64,000 bases of DNA from positions 1 to 64,000 of the forward strand of contig NZ_RCUX01000010.1 in NCBI RefSeq assembly GCF_003667565.1. The letters run 5' to 3'. Positions 8,574 to 17,280 of the stretch are shown here, in pieces. Origin of the DNA: Mycetocola tolaasinivorans. GTDB taxonomy: Bacteria; Actinomycetota; Actinomycetes; Actinomycetales; Microbacteriaceae. Under the pieces are notes generated by a model, which did not search any database, was not told where the DNA came from, and saw nothing but the letters and a program-made list of their open reading frames with translations. The first letter of the stretch is position 1; each line of letters begins with the position of its first letter. The position numbers and the translations under genes are program-made.

Positions 8574-10322
8574 TTAGTTGTCCGCGTCGGGTCGGCGCTG
8601 GCCGTTCCCGCCCACCTGGGGGATAGATCCGGTGGTGAGCAGGTCGCCCTGCGCCCCGATGCTGGCCTCGCCCACGGCGATCAGGTTCTCGGCGGCCTCG
8701 GTCCCGAGGGATTCGGGGGCGTCTTCGGTCTGGTCGTCGGCACCGGGAGCCATGCGCTCGCGTGCGGTCTGGGTGCTGAGCGAGCGGTTCGGGAGGAACA
8801 CGATCGCGAGCACCGTGATGAGGGCGAGCGGGGCGGCGACGAGGAAGATATCGGCCACACCCTGTCCGTAGACGGACTCGATGATGACGCGCACGCTGTC
8901 CGGCAGTTCAGACACCTTCGGCAGGACGCCGCTCGAAAGCTGCTTACCCACCTCGGCACCCGACGGTCCGAGTGCCACGAGGGCCTGCTGGATGTCGGCG
9001 GCCTTCGCGCTGATGCCATCGGTGATCTTGGTGGCGAGGACGGCACCCAGAACCGAGATACCGATCGTGCCGCCGAGGCTGCGGAAGAAGGTGACGCCCG
9101 AGCTGGCCACACCGATCTCCTTGGGGGAGACGGTGTTCTGAACGATCAGCACGAGGTTCTGCATGACCATACCCACACCCACACCGAGGATGAACATGTA
9201 GACCGAAACCAGCACGTAGTTGGTGTCGTACTTGATGGTGCCCATCAGGAACATACCGACGGTCAGGGCGATGGATCCGAAGACCATGTACGCCTTCCAC
9301 TTACCGTACTTACTGATCAGCATGCCCACGAAGGTCGAGGCGAGCAGCAGACCGGCGATCATCGGCAGGGTGAGCAGGCCGGACTGCGTCGGCGTCGCGC
9401 CACGAGCCAGCTGCATGTACTGACCGAGGAACACCGAGGTGCCAAACATGGCCACACCCACGGCGATCGAGGCGATCACGGCGAGGGAGAAGGTGGGGTT
9501 CTTGAACAGCGTCATCGGGATGATGGGGTTCGAGACCCGCAGCTCAACGATCACGGCGAGGATCAGCATGATGACGGCGGCACCGATCATGACGTAGCTG
9601 GCGGTGGAGTCCCAGTCGAACTCGTGGCCGGCCATGGTGACCCAGATCAGCAGCAGCGAGATACCGCCGGTGATGAGCACCATGCCGAGGTAGTCGATCT
9701 TGATCTTGATCTTCTCGAGTGCGGGGAGGTTGAGGTTGCGCTGCAGCAGGAAGATCGCGGCGATCGCGAAGGGCAGGGCCACGAAGAAGTTCCAGCGCCA
9801 GCCGATGGCGTCGGTGATCACGCCACCGAGCAGCGGGCCACCCACGGTACCCACGGCCATGACGGCACCGAAGAGACCCATGTAGCGGCCACGCTCACGC
9901 GGGCTGATGATGTCGGCCATGATGATCTGGCTGAGGGCGGCGAGGCCACCACCGCCGAGACCCTGCAGGACGCGGAAGATGATGAGGGTTTCGGTGTTCT
10001 GCGAGAACCCGGCGAGGGCCGAGCCCAGCACGAAGATCACGAGCGCGAGCTGGATCAGCAGCTTGCGGTTCATGATGTCGGCGAACTTACCCCAGATCGG
10101 TGTGGACACCGTGGTGGCGAGCAGGGTCGAGGTGATGACCCAGGTGAAGGCGGCCTGGTTACCGCCGAGGTCCGAGATGATTCGCGGCATCGACGTGGAG
10201 ACCACGGTTCCGGCGAGGATCGAGACGAACATACCCATGAGGAGCCCGGAGAGGGCCCGCATCACGGCGGGATGTGACATGGCGGCGGGTGATGGTGCCG
10301 CTTCGGTGGTTGTTGCTGACAT
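8574..10322 (-). CDS. MFS drug exporter, DHA2 (EmrB/QacA) family
   Basis: A 582-residue, 14-helix proton antiporter. The start is ATG at 10322, with GGAG about ten bases upstream; the frame is open to a TTG further up. DHA2 motifs are visible: MPRIISDLGG in loop 1, WGKFADIMNRK after helix 2 and PRERGRYMGLFGAVMAVGTVGGPLLGG (motif C region), plus a long cytosolic tail after helix 14. It heads a two-gene operon with marR, the usual arrangement for drug-inducible efflux. Substrates cannot be read from sequence. Confidence 0.92.
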   Translation of the reverse strand: MSATTTEAAPSPAAMSHPAVMRALSGLLMGMFVSILAGTVVSTSMPRIISDLGGNQAAFTWVITSTLLATTVSTPIWGKFADIMNRKLLIQLALVIFVLGSALAGFSQNTETLIIFRVLQGLGGGGLAALSQIIMADIISPRERGRYMGLFGAVMAVGTVGGPLLGGVITDAIGWRWNFFVALPFAIAAIFLLQRNLNLPALEKIKIKIDYLGMVLITGGISLLLIWVTMAGHEFDWDSTASYVMIGAAVIMLILAVIVELRVSNPIIPMTLFKNPTFSLAVIASIAVGVAMFGTSVFLGQYMQLARGATPTQSGLLTLPMIAGLLLASTFVGMLISKYGKWKAYMVFGSIALTVGMFLMGTIKYDTNYVLVSVYMFILGVGVGMVMQNLVLIVQNTVSPKEIGVASSGVTFFRSLGGTIGISVLGAVLATKITDGISAKAADIQQALVALGPSGAEVGKQLSSGVLPKVSELPDSVRVIIESVYGQGVADIFLVAAPLALITVLAIVFLPNRSLSTQTARERMAPGADDQTEDAPESLGTEAAENLIAVGEASIGAQGDLLTTGSIPQVGGNGQRRPDADN

Positions 10323-10366
10323 TGTGTGCGCGTACTCCGTGGCTTCGTTAATATCCTTGCGAAAAG

Positions 10367-10399
10367 TCAACTATATGCCGATGGTTGATTTCTGTCAAC
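10367..10399. promoter_or_regulatory. Likely MarR operator: three TCAAC/GTTGA half-sites
   Basis: Upstream of the exporter start are TCAAC (10367-10371), GTTGA (10384-10388) and TCAAC (10395-10399). The last two form an exact inverted repeat with a 6-base spacer, as expected for a MarR dimer. Binding here would cover the promoter of the exporter-marR operon. Confidence 0.6.
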
Positions 10400-10499
10400 T
10401 AAGTGTGGGATTGGCTGTGTGCCGGGGTTTCGCGCGTGGGTTTCGAGCCGCATGCGCGTCCTTCGCCGGGGCCGCGGGGCCCTCCACTAGGGTCAATGC

Positions 10500-11498
10500 G
10501 TGAAATCTAACGTGATCCGTGGCGGTGTCTGGGGCGGTCTCCTCCTGGTGGGGCTCGCGGTCTGGGTGCTCCCGTATACCCCGGCGCGAGCCTGGCCGAT
10601 CGGCAGCCACCTGGTCGCGATCGACCGCATCATTACCCTCCTGCTGGCCGGGGCCGCGGTGGCGGCGCTCATCCTCGCGCTCACCGTGTGGCGCCGCAGT
10701 GGCGGTCGCGGGCGCTCGCTGCTGATCGGCGTAACCTGCGTGCTGTTCGCGCTCGCCGGGCTCTTTGGTGCGCGCATTCTCGCTCAGGGCACGGCGGAGG
10801 GCTCGGATCCCGGCCAGAACTCGGGCCTGCGGGCGCTGGCCTGGAACGCCGCCGGGGAGGATAACACCGCCCCGGCTGATATCCTCATGCCCGTGATCAA
10901 GGCATACGGCGTGGAGATCCTGGTGCTGCCCGAAACAGGGTGGCGCACGGCCGAGATCGCCGCGGAGTACCTCGGGGAGCGCGGCTTCGCAAACGTGGCG
11001 TATACCGATGAGGGCACCGCCACCTCGGTGTTGCTCTCGCCGCGCCTGGCCGCGGCCGGGAACTACCGGGTGGACACCAATATGCCGCCCTGGGCGGGCT
11101 TGGCTCTGCGGCCCGAGACGCCGTCGCCGGAAACGCCGATCATCGTGGGGACGCACCTTCAGCAGCCCTCGCCGGGCAACATCGAGACCTGGCGGATGCA
11201 CCTGGACTGGGTGGCCGGCCTCTGCGCCGAGAGCCCCTTCGTGGTGGTGCTGGGGGACATGAACTCGACCCTGAACAACCTCGGCGGCGATACCGTGGGC
11301 GTCTGCCGTGACGTGGCCGCCGCCCACGGTGCGGGGGCCACGGCCACCTGGCCGACCTGGCTGCCGAGCGGCCTCGGGGTGTCTCTCGATCGCTTCCTGA
11401 TGGGCACGGGTTTTGATCCCGAGCGGGCGAGCGTCCGGGTGCTTCGGGAGATCCAGCCCGAGCGGGCCGACCACTGGCCCATCCTGGTGTCGTTCTAG
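10500..11498 (+). CDS. Membrane-anchored endonuclease/exonuclease/phosphatase (EEP) family protein
   Basis: A 332-residue protein with three N-terminal membrane helices (about residues 8-27, 40-62 and 74-95) and an EEP-fold hydrolase domain that would face outside. Active-site landmarks are LALAWNAAG (start of the fold), LVLPETGW (metal-binding Glu), VVVLGDMNSTLNNL (Asp/Asn) and RADHWPILVSF (catalytic Asp-His). The start is GTG. Relatives act on phosphodiesters in nucleic acids, sphingomyelin or phosphoinositides; the substrate here is unknown. It is transcribed alone and ends at a terminator. Confidence 0.85.
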   Translation: MKSNVIRGGVWGGLLLVGLAVWVLPYTPARAWPIGSHLVAIDRIITLLLAGAAVAALILALTVWRRSGGRGRSLLIGVTCVLFALAGLFGARILAQGTAEGSDPGQNSGLRALAWNAAGEDNTAPADILMPVIKAYGVEILVLPETGWRTAEIAAEYLGERGFANVAYTDEGTATSVLLSPRLAAAGNYRVDTNMPPWAGLALRPETPSPETPIIVGTHLQQPSPGNIETWRMHLDWVAGLCAESPFVVVLGDMNSTLNNLGGDTVGVCRDVAAAHGAGATATWPTWLPSGLGVSLDRFLMGTGFDPERASVRVLREIQPERADHWPILVSF

Positions 11499-11503
11499 TA
11501 ATA

Positions 11504-11546
11504 CGGCAGCGGCCGCCCCTCGTGGAGGGCCGGCCGCTGCCGTTTT
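11504..11546. terminator. Rho-independent terminator between convergent genes
   Basis: Exact 11-base arms (11504-11514 and 11532-11542) are followed by TTTT. The hairpin lies between the convergent EEP and ABC ATPase genes. Confidence 0.85.
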
Positions 11547-11552
11547 GGCCGG

Positions 11553-12230
11553 TTACTTGCCGGTGATCTCGCTCACCCCGCCGCCGCCCAGGTGCAGGCG
11601 GCGCGGTGCGCGCTTCGCGACCGCGGAGTCGTGGGTCACGATGATCATCGTGAGGCCCTGGTCGCGCCAGAGCCCCTCGAGGAGGGCGAGGACGTCGTCC
11701 CGGGTGTCCTCATCGAGGTTGCCGGTGGGCTCATCCGCGAGGATCACGGTGGGGTTTTTGACCAGCGCGCGGGCGATGGCGACGCGCTGCTGCTGGCCGC
11801 CGGAGAGCTCGCTCGGCCGGTGATCAATGCGGTCGTCGAGCCCCACCTGGGCCAGGGCGGTGCGGGCCCGACTGCGGCGTTCGGCGGCCGGGACCCCGAG
11901 GGGAACGAGCGCCGTCTCGACGTTTTCACCGGCGGTCATGGTGGGCAGCAGGTTGAACCCCTGAAACACGAAGCCGATGCGTTCGGCGCGGGCCTTCGCC
12001 CGGCGGCCCTCGCCGAGGGCGCCGAGTTCGTCTCCGGCGAGGTGGATCGATCCGGTGGTGGGCTTGTCGAGGGCCCCGAGCATCTGCAGCAGGGTGGACT
12101 TGCCACCGCCGGTGGGGCCCTGAATGGCGATGAACTCGCCATCCTCGATGCGTAGGTTGACGTCCTTCAGCGGGGTGACCGGCCCGCGGGCGGTCTTGTA
12201 TGTCTTGGTGAGGTTTGTGAGGGTGTACAC
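11553..12230 (-). CDS. ABC transporter ATP-binding protein (LolD/MacB type)
   Basis: A 225-residue ATPase with Walker A GPTGGGKST, Q-loop FVFQGFNLLPTMTAGENVE, signature LSGGQQQR, Walker B VILADEPTGNLD and the H-loop in VTHDSAVA. The FNLLPTMTA segment is typical of the MacB/LolD subgroup, which drives mechanotransmission rather than classical import. GTG start. It follows the permease gene by 21 bases on the same strand and is its evident partner. Confidence 0.93.
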   Translation of the reverse strand: MYTLTNLTKTYKTARGPVTPLKDVNLRIEDGEFIAIQGPTGGGKSTLLQMLGALDKPTTGSIHLAGDELGALGEGRRAKARAERIGFVFQGFNLLPTMTAGENVETALVPLGVPAAERRSRARTALAQVGLDDRIDHRPSELSGGQQQRVAIARALVKNPTVILADEPTGNLDEDTRDDVLALLEGLWRDQGLTMIIVTHDSAVAKRAPRRLHLGGGGVSEITGK

Positions 12231-12251
12231 GAGTGTTCCTTAGCGTCGAGG

Positions 12252-13727
12252 TTAGACGATGGCGCGGAGGGCCGCGGCCGGGCTGAGGCGGGAGGCACGC
12301 CAGCCGCCGATGGCACCGGCGAGGAGGCCGGCGAGGACGGCGAGACCGACCGCGAGGAGGATCAGCGAGGGATCAAAGGGCAGGTGCAGCGCGATGTTGG
12401 TGGTGTGTTCGGCCGCGGCGGTGCGTGCCGCATCTCCCGCACCCGTTCCGCCCCCGGTACCGCCACCGAAGCCGCCGCCTCCGCCACCCCCACCCCCACC
12501 GAATCCGCGTCCCGCGGCCCGGGTGGAGGCACCCACGGTGGGGGCGATGGCGTTGACGATGGTGGTGCCGATGAGGCCAAGAACCACACCGATGACCGCG
12601 CCGATGAGGGCCTGCACGACCGATTCTCCGGCCACCTGACCAACCACGCGCCCGTTGCTCCAGCCGATGGCCTTGAGCGTGCCGAACTCGCGGGTGCGAC
12701 GGGTGACGCCGGAGACGGTGAACAGGATCGCGAGCAGCACGGCGGCGGCGAGCACGATGATCGACAGCCAGGTGCCGAGGGAGCTGACGAGGCTCGCGGC
12801 GCTGCCGAGCGAGCCGGAGATTCCGGCGGCGAGGTCGGCCTGGGTCGACACCTTGGTGCCGGTCAGCGCCGTGGTGAGGGCGGTGCTGGTGGCGGGGATG
12901 GTATCGGCGGAGGTGGCCTGCACGTAGATGGTGCTGACCTTGCCGGTTTCGCCGGAGAGCTGCTGGGCCACACCCAGCGGAATGTAGACGTTTGCGGCCC
13001 CCGGGTCTCCGGCGTCGTCCACGATGCCCACGATGGAGAACTCGGTGCCGCCGAGGGAGACGGTGCCGCCCACGGCGAGGTTCGCGGTGGTCGCGTAGGT
13101 GGAGTCGAGCACGGCCACGTTGGCGGCGGCATCCGAGGTGGCCAGCGCCCGGCCGGAGGTGGTCTTGTCGCCGGAAATCGGGCCGATGGTCGCGGCCGGG
13201 TCGAGCCCGAGCACCGAGATGGTGTCGACGTTGAAGTTACCGCCGCCGGAGCGGCCGCCCTCGACCTCGCCACGGCGGTTCTGCGTACCCGGGGTGGCCC
13301 CGGTGAAGGTGCCGCCGAAGGTGATGTTGTTGAGGGCCAGTGCGCCGCTGGAATCCTTGACCCCGCTCACGGTGCCCGCGGTTTTGACCATGCCCTGATC
13401 GAGGAGCCCGGCTCCGCGGGAGGCCACGAGACGTGAGGTGGAGACGTTGGTGTCTCCGCTGCCGGTGCCGGGGGCACCGCCGGAGAAGCTGAACTGCTGG
13501 CCGGTGCCGGGGGCTCCGGTGCCGGGGGCCTGCGGCTCGGCGGTTACGGTGATGTCGGTGCCCACACCGTAGAGACCGGTGAGTACCTTCGCCTGGGCGT
13601 TCGCGATCCCCGCGGAGACGCCGCCCACGATGACCACGAGGGCAATCGCGAGGGCGAGCCCGAGGGACACGATGAGGGTTTGCTTTTTGCGGCCGAGGAG
13701 TTCTCGGCGCAGGGATGTCAGAAACAC
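12252..13727 (-). CDS. MacB/FtsX-like ABC permease with glycine-rich loop
   Basis: A 491-residue permease with one N-terminal helix (KKQTLIVSLGLALAIALVV), a long extracellular domain and three C-terminal helices, the MacB/FtsX layout. The extracellular part holds APGTG repeats near residues 70-90. A second loop between the last helices contains an almost uninterrupted glycine tract (about residues 400-420) encoded by GGT/GGC runs, which is unusual. The start is GTG. It heads an operon with the downstream ATPase. Its promoter carries direct repeats matching those in front of the nearby response-regulator gene, so two-component control is likely. The substrate is unknown. Confidence 0.88.
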   Translation of the reverse strand: MFLTSLRRELLGRKKQTLIVSLGLALAIALVVIVGGVSAGIANAQAKVLTGLYGVGTDITVTAEPQAPGTGAPGTGQQFSFSGGAPGTGSGDTNVSTSRLVASRGAGLLDQGMVKTAGTVSGVKDSSGALALNNITFGGTFTGATPGTQNRRGEVEGGRSGGGNFNVDTISVLGLDPAATIGPISGDKTTSGRALATSDAAANVAVLDSTYATTANLAVGGTVSLGGTEFSIVGIVDDAGDPGAANVYIPLGVAQQLSGETGKVSTIYVQATSADTIPATSTALTTALTGTKVSTQADLAAGISGSLGSAASLVSSLGTWLSIIVLAAAVLLAILFTVSGVTRRTREFGTLKAIGWSNGRVVGQVAGESVVQALIGAVIGVVLGLIGTTIVNAIAPTVGASTRAAGRGFGGGGGGGGGGFGGGTGGGTGAGDAARTAAAEHTTNIALHLPFDPSLILLAVGLAVLAGLLAGAIGGWRASRLSPAAALRAIV

Positions 13728-13779
13728 TGCGGGTCTCGCTTTCCGCGGCCGGATGCCGCGAAACCGACGTTAGGCAGCG

Positions 13780-13820
13780 ACCCTATGGCGAGCTCAAGGA
13801 GAACCTATGCGTAACTTATG
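13780..13820 (-). promoter_or_regulatory. Response-regulator box: CATARGTT repeats at 11-bp period
   Basis: On the minus strand CATAAGTT (13813-13820) and CATAGGTT (13802-13809) are spaced exactly 11 bp apart, with a third, one-mismatch copy 22 bp further on (13780-13787). Tandem repeats at 11 bp are the usual target of OmpR/PhoB-type regulators. The same word occurs upstream of the response-regulator gene at 16479-16498. Confidence 0.65.
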
Positions 13821-13836
13821 AGTTTTTATGTTTTGT

Positions 13837-14502
13837 TTATCCGAGGGGGATGAGGCGGTCGCAGGGGGTGAGGATTCTCGGATCGTGGGAGGCCAGGAGC
13901 ACGGCCGTTCCGGCATCGGCGAGGGCGCGAAGATGCGTCGCGAGCAGCGTGGCGGCGGCCGCGTCGAGGGCTGCGGTGGGCTCATCGGCGATGAGGATCG
14001 CCGGGGCGCGGATGAGTGCCCGCGCGAGGGCCACCCGCTGCCGCTGCCCTCCGGAGAGCGTGTCCACGTTCTGTTCGGGTCGGAGATCACCGAGCCCCAC
14101 AGTTCCGAGGGCGGCCCTGACCCGTCGCGCGCGCTCGGACTGGCCGACGCGGGGGCGGATAAACAACAGCGGCAGCTCGATGTTTGCCGCGACCGACTCG
14201 GAGCGGAGGAGGTCCCCGCTCTGCGCCAGAAAGCCGATGTGGGCGGTACGGATGCGGGCGAGCGCCCGCGGGGTAGCGTAGTTCAGGCTCTCGCCGGCCA
14301 CCCAGACGGTGCCCTCCTGCGGGGGAAGAAGTCCCGCAAGAATGCGCAGCAGCGTGGTCTTACCGGTGCCCGAGGGGCCGTGCACTCCCACCATCTCGCC
14401 CGCGGAGAGATCGAGGGAGAAGCCGTCCAAGATGAGCCGGGTGTTTTCACCGTCGGGGAAGGCATGGGAGAGGTTATCGGCGTGCAGGAGCGCGCTGGTC
14501 AT
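13837..14502 (-). CDS. ABC transporter ATP-binding protein
   Basis: A 221-residue ATPase with Walker A GPSGTGKTT, Q-loop FLAQSGDLLRSESVAANIE, signature LSGGQRQR and Walker B ILIADEPTAALD followed by LLASHDPRI. The start is ATG at 14502, overlapping the stop of the upstream membrane gene (ATGA); the much longer open frame upstream is a shadow. It is the third gene of a unit with two four-helix membrane proteins, giving a MacB-like exporter with a heteromeric permease. Confidence 0.92.
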   Translation of the reverse strand: MTSALLHADNLSHAFPDGENTRLILDGFSLDLSAGEMVGVHGPSGTGKTTLLRILAGLLPPQEGTVWVAGESLNYATPRALARIRTAHIGFLAQSGDLLRSESVAANIELPLLFIRPRVGQSERARRVRAALGTVGLGDLRPEQNVDTLSGGQRQRVALARALIRAPAILIADEPTAALDAAAATLLATHLRALADAGTAVLLASHDPRILTPCDRLIPLG

Positions 14503-15392
14503 GATGGACCTTTCGGGTGCAGGGTGCGGGAAATTCTGCGGGCAAACGGAATCCCGATGAGTAGGTGGAGCGCGAGGGCAAAGAGTGCGGGAAACAGTAG
14601 GTAGTGCGCGGGGAGGAGCGGCGGCCAGTCCGCCCCGGCGTAGACGATCCGCCCGGCGGTGAACCCCAGGAGCAGTGGCGGGGTAATCCCCAGGGCCAGC
14701 ACCAGCTGGGCGCGCAGGTGAAGCATACCCGGGCGTGCACCGTGGAGGTGCTCGATGAGGAAGCGCCGAAGCGTGTGTGCGCGCAGTCGGTGGGCACCGG
14801 CGGCCACCACCACGCCTCCGAGCAGGGAGACGGTGATGCCGAGCGTGAGGTTTAGCCGGTCGATCAGGGTGCCCGAGCGCTCGAGTGGGGAGATCAGCTC
14901 CTTCACTGGAACGGCCTCGTAGCGTCTCCCGGTTTCGGCGGCGTCCTCGGCCGCATTTATCGAGACGATCACGTCCTCGAGGGCGTCCGGGGCGCACAGA
15001 CAGCGAATCAGCCGGGCGAGATCCTCGGCGCGCATCCCGGCGGTGAACTCCTCGGCGGTGGTGGCCCCCGGGTCGATGCGGCCATCCTCCCCGGTGAGGA
15101 AGAGATCAGCGCGCTCGCCGAGGGCCCCGAAGAGAACAGGGGCACCGGGAAGCAGGGCGGGTTCTTCGAGGTCCTGCACGTTGCGCGCCTGGGGATCGAT
15201 CACGCGGACGGCGCTCCCCTGCCCCGCGGGCAGCTCCGTTTCAGAGGGTGAGGCGGCCGCGTCTGCATAGCCCACGGTGAACGTCGCAAAACTCGCCACG
15301 AGTGCGGCCTGGCCCGCGAGGATCACCGCGCAGAGCACGAACCATCCGGTGGCGGAGCGGAAGTCGCGCCCCACCCTAGTGCGGGACGACAT
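14499..15392 (-). CDS. FtsX/MacB-like ABC membrane subunit
   Basis: A 297-residue membrane protein starting at ATG 15392. One helix lies near residues 18-40 (TGWFVLCAVILAGQAALVA), an extracellular domain covers about residues 45-185, and three C-terminal helices follow (LNLTLGITVSLLGGVVVAAG, LVLALGITPPLLLGF and ALFALALHLLIGI). This one-plus-three layout with an outer domain is that of FtsX/MacB permeases, but no strong family motif is seen. It overlaps the upstream membrane gene by 17 bases and the downstream ATPase gene by 4, so the three are translationally coupled. Confidence 0.75.
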   Translation of the reverse strand: MSSRTRVGRDFRSATGWFVLCAVILAGQAALVASFATFTVGYADAAASPSETELPAGQGSAVRVIDPQARNVQDLEEPALLPGAPVLFGALGERADLFLTGEDGRIDPGATTAEEFTAGMRAEDLARLIRCLCAPDALEDVIVSINAAEDAAETGRRYEAVPVKELISPLERSGTLIDRLNLTLGITVSLLGGVVVAAGAHRLRAHTLRRFLIEHLHGARPGMLHLRAQLVLALGITPPLLLGFTAGRIVYAGADWPPLLPAHYLLFPALFALALHLLIGIPFARRISRTLHPKGPS

Positions 15393-16389
15393 GGCGCACG
15401 GTGGTGGAGGTCCAGCGCAGGGCGATGCCCGTCTGGATGGCGAGTGAGAGGACGTGGAGACAGAGCGCGGCACCGAGGGTGAGCGCGATCGTTTCGGGTG
15501 CGGAGAGGAGGGATTCCGCTGCAGCGCTCACCCATCCGGCCGTGATGAGCGCGCCCACCGCACCGCCGAGGAGGGCAGGGCCCAGCGTGGTGCGCAACTG
15601 GTCACGGCGCAGGAATCCGCGGCTCGCTCCCGCCTGCGCCCACACCGTGTACCGCGTTCCGTGCGCGGTGAGGAGCGCCACCATCGCAAAGATTGGGGCG
15701 AGCACCACCACGGATCCAAACCCGACAGCGATGATGCCAAACGGGCTCGCTACTCCGCGCGTGATCAGGGCGGGCAGCGCGGTGTCGGGCGTGAACGAGA
15801 TATCGACGATCCTGAGACCGCCGTCTTCCAGTGCATCGGTAATGGGCTGCACGGTGTTCTCTCGGGTGCCAAAAATCCAGTAGGTGCCCCCGCCGAACCT
15901 CAGCGCCTCGGGTGTGAAAAACGCCGCCGGGGTGCGGTCCTCGAATGATGCCGTCGTGCTGAAACGCCCCACGATGTCGGTGAGGTTGTCGTTCCCGGCA
16001 CGTGCCGCGCGCACCGTCTGTTCCGGCGCACCGGGGAAATTGGTTGTGACGATCGCCCGCGCTCCGGGTGGATCCGAACGCAGCTCCCTGGCCGCATCGA
16101 TCCGTTTTTCCGGATCGAAGAGCGTCACCAGCCCGGTCTCGTACCAGTGTGAAAACGCCACGGACGACCCGCCCTCCCGTGCCGCGGAGGTGAGGCGGGC
16201 GGTATCCGCATCGTTCAGATCGGCACCGATCACCGTAACGCGTGCGGAGGGCTCCTGCACCCCCAGCCGCGATTCGGCGGCCGCGGCAGAACCCTCAACA
16301 ACCATGATCGCGAGCGCACCCCAGAAGATCACCCCGAGCGCCCCACACAGAGCGAGGGGTAACGCTCGGAACCTCCCTGAGTGAGCCAT
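15376..16389 (-). CDS. FtsX/MacB-like ABC membrane subunit, first gene of operon
   Basis: A 337-residue membrane protein with an N-terminal helix (LPLALCGALGVIFWGALAIMV), an extracellular domain to about residue 215 and three C-terminal helices. The GTRYTVWAQAGASRGFLRRDQL segment resembles the FtsX-family loop that contacts the ATPase. It is the lead gene of the three-gene ABC unit and is divergent from the response-regulator gene, with repeat boxes in between. Similar split permeases occur next to bacteriocin genes in other Gram-positives, but none is seen beside this one. Confidence 0.75.
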   Translation of the reverse strand: MAHSGRFRALPLALCGALGVIFWGALAIMVVEGSAAAAESRLGVQEPSARVTVIGADLNDADTARLTSAAREGGSSVAFSHWYETGLVTLFDPEKRIDAARELRSDPPGARAIVTTNFPGAPEQTVRAARAGNDNLTDIVGRFSTTASFEDRTPAAFFTPEALRFGGGTYWIFGTRENTVQPITDALEDGGLRIVDISFTPDTALPALITRGVASPFGIIAVGFGSVVVLAPIFAMVALLTAHGTRYTVWAQAGASRGFLRRDQLRTTLGPALLGGAVGALITAGWVSAAAESLLSAPETIALTLGAALCLHVLSLAIQTGIALRWTSTTVRHVVPH

Positions 16390-16478
16390 TAGGAGTGAGG
16401 CTATGCGCCCGGCCCTGTGTTTTGGGTGTGCGCCAGGAACATCGCTTTTGGGGTTGTTCAGCGAGCATTCTGCAAGCG

Positions 16479-16498
16479 CATAGGTTTCTCATAGGTTT
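16479..16498 (+). promoter_or_regulatory. Response-regulator box upstream of the two-component operon
   Basis: CATAGGTTT occurs twice (16479-16487 and 16490-16498) with an 11-bp period, just before the response-regulator start and in the shared region with the divergent ABC operon. It matches the boxes at 13802-13820. Autoregulation plus control of the flanking transporters is the simplest reading. Confidence 0.65.
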
Positions 16499-16515
16499 GC
16501 GCGGATACTGGAGGA

Positions 16516-17280
16516 ATGAGCGACAGCAGCAGTTTCCGACCCGCCGTGCCCCTGAGCGCGATGACCCGTGCCGATGGCGGGGCCCTGCGGATCCTCGTGG
16601 TGGACGATGAGCCCGCCCTGACCGACCTGCTGCGCATGGCGCTGCGCTATGAGGGGTGGGAGGTCGAGACCGCCGGGAACGGGGCAAACGCCCTCGCGAC
16701 CGCGCGCCGATTCAACCCCGACCTCGTGATCCTCGACATCATGCTCCCCGACCTCGATGGCCTCAGCATCCTCGCCCGCCTGCGCGCCCGCGATGCCGAC
16801 CTCCCCGTGCTCTTCCTCACCGCAAAGGACGCCCTCGACGACCGCATCGCCGGGCTCACCGCCGGCGGCGATGACTACGTCACCAAGCCGTTCAGCCTCG
16901 AAGAGCTCGTGGCGCGCATTCGTGGCCTGCTGCGCCGGGCGGCGCTCGTCACCCCCGAACAGATCGGCCCGATCGTGCAGGTCGGCGACCTCATCCTCAA
17001 CGAGGACTCCCACGAGGTTGAGCGCGGCGGCGACCCCATCGACCTCACCGCCACCGAGTTTGAACTGCTGCGCTACCTCATGCGCAACCCCCGCCGCCTG
17101 CTCAGCAAGATGCAGATCCTCGACCGCGTGTGGAACTACGAGTTCGACGGCCGCACCAGCATCGTTGAGCTCTACATCTCATACCTGCGCCGCAAAATCG
17201 ATGCGGGCCGCGAGCCGATGATCCACACCTCGCGGGGCGTGGGCTACATGATCAAGCCTGCCCGGGTGAGCGCCGAATGA
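16516..17280 (+). CDS. OmpR-family response regulator
   Basis: A 254-residue regulator with a receiver domain (residues about 25-140: acidic pair Asp30-Asp31, phospho-acceptor Asp74 in VILDIMLPD, Lys124 in YVTKPF) and a winged-helix DNA-binding domain (ATEFELLRYL, RVWNYEFDG, YISYLRRKID). It most resembles actinobacterial TrcR/PhoP-type regulators. GGAGG lies only one base before the ATG, so the transcript may be leaderless or start slightly downstream. It overlaps the kinase gene (ATGA). Confidence 0.93.
   Translation: MSDSSSFRPAVPLSAMTRADGGALRILVVDDEPALTDLLRMALRYEGWEVETAGNGANALATARRFNPDLVILDIMLPDLDGLSILARLRARDADLPVLFLTAKDALDDRIAGLTAGGDDYVTKPFSLEELVARIRGLLRRAALVTPEQIGPIVQVGDLILNEDSHEVERGGDPIDLTATEFELLRYLMRNPRRLLSKMQILDRVWNYEFDGRTSIVELYISYLRRKIDAGREPMIHTSRGVGYMIKPARVSAE

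Noticed and set aside
7941-10277. 778-codon open frame on the plus strand
   Set aside because: It is antisense to the marR and MFS genes and is rich in His, Gly, Asp and Arg, as expected from reading a GC-rich membrane protein gene backwards.
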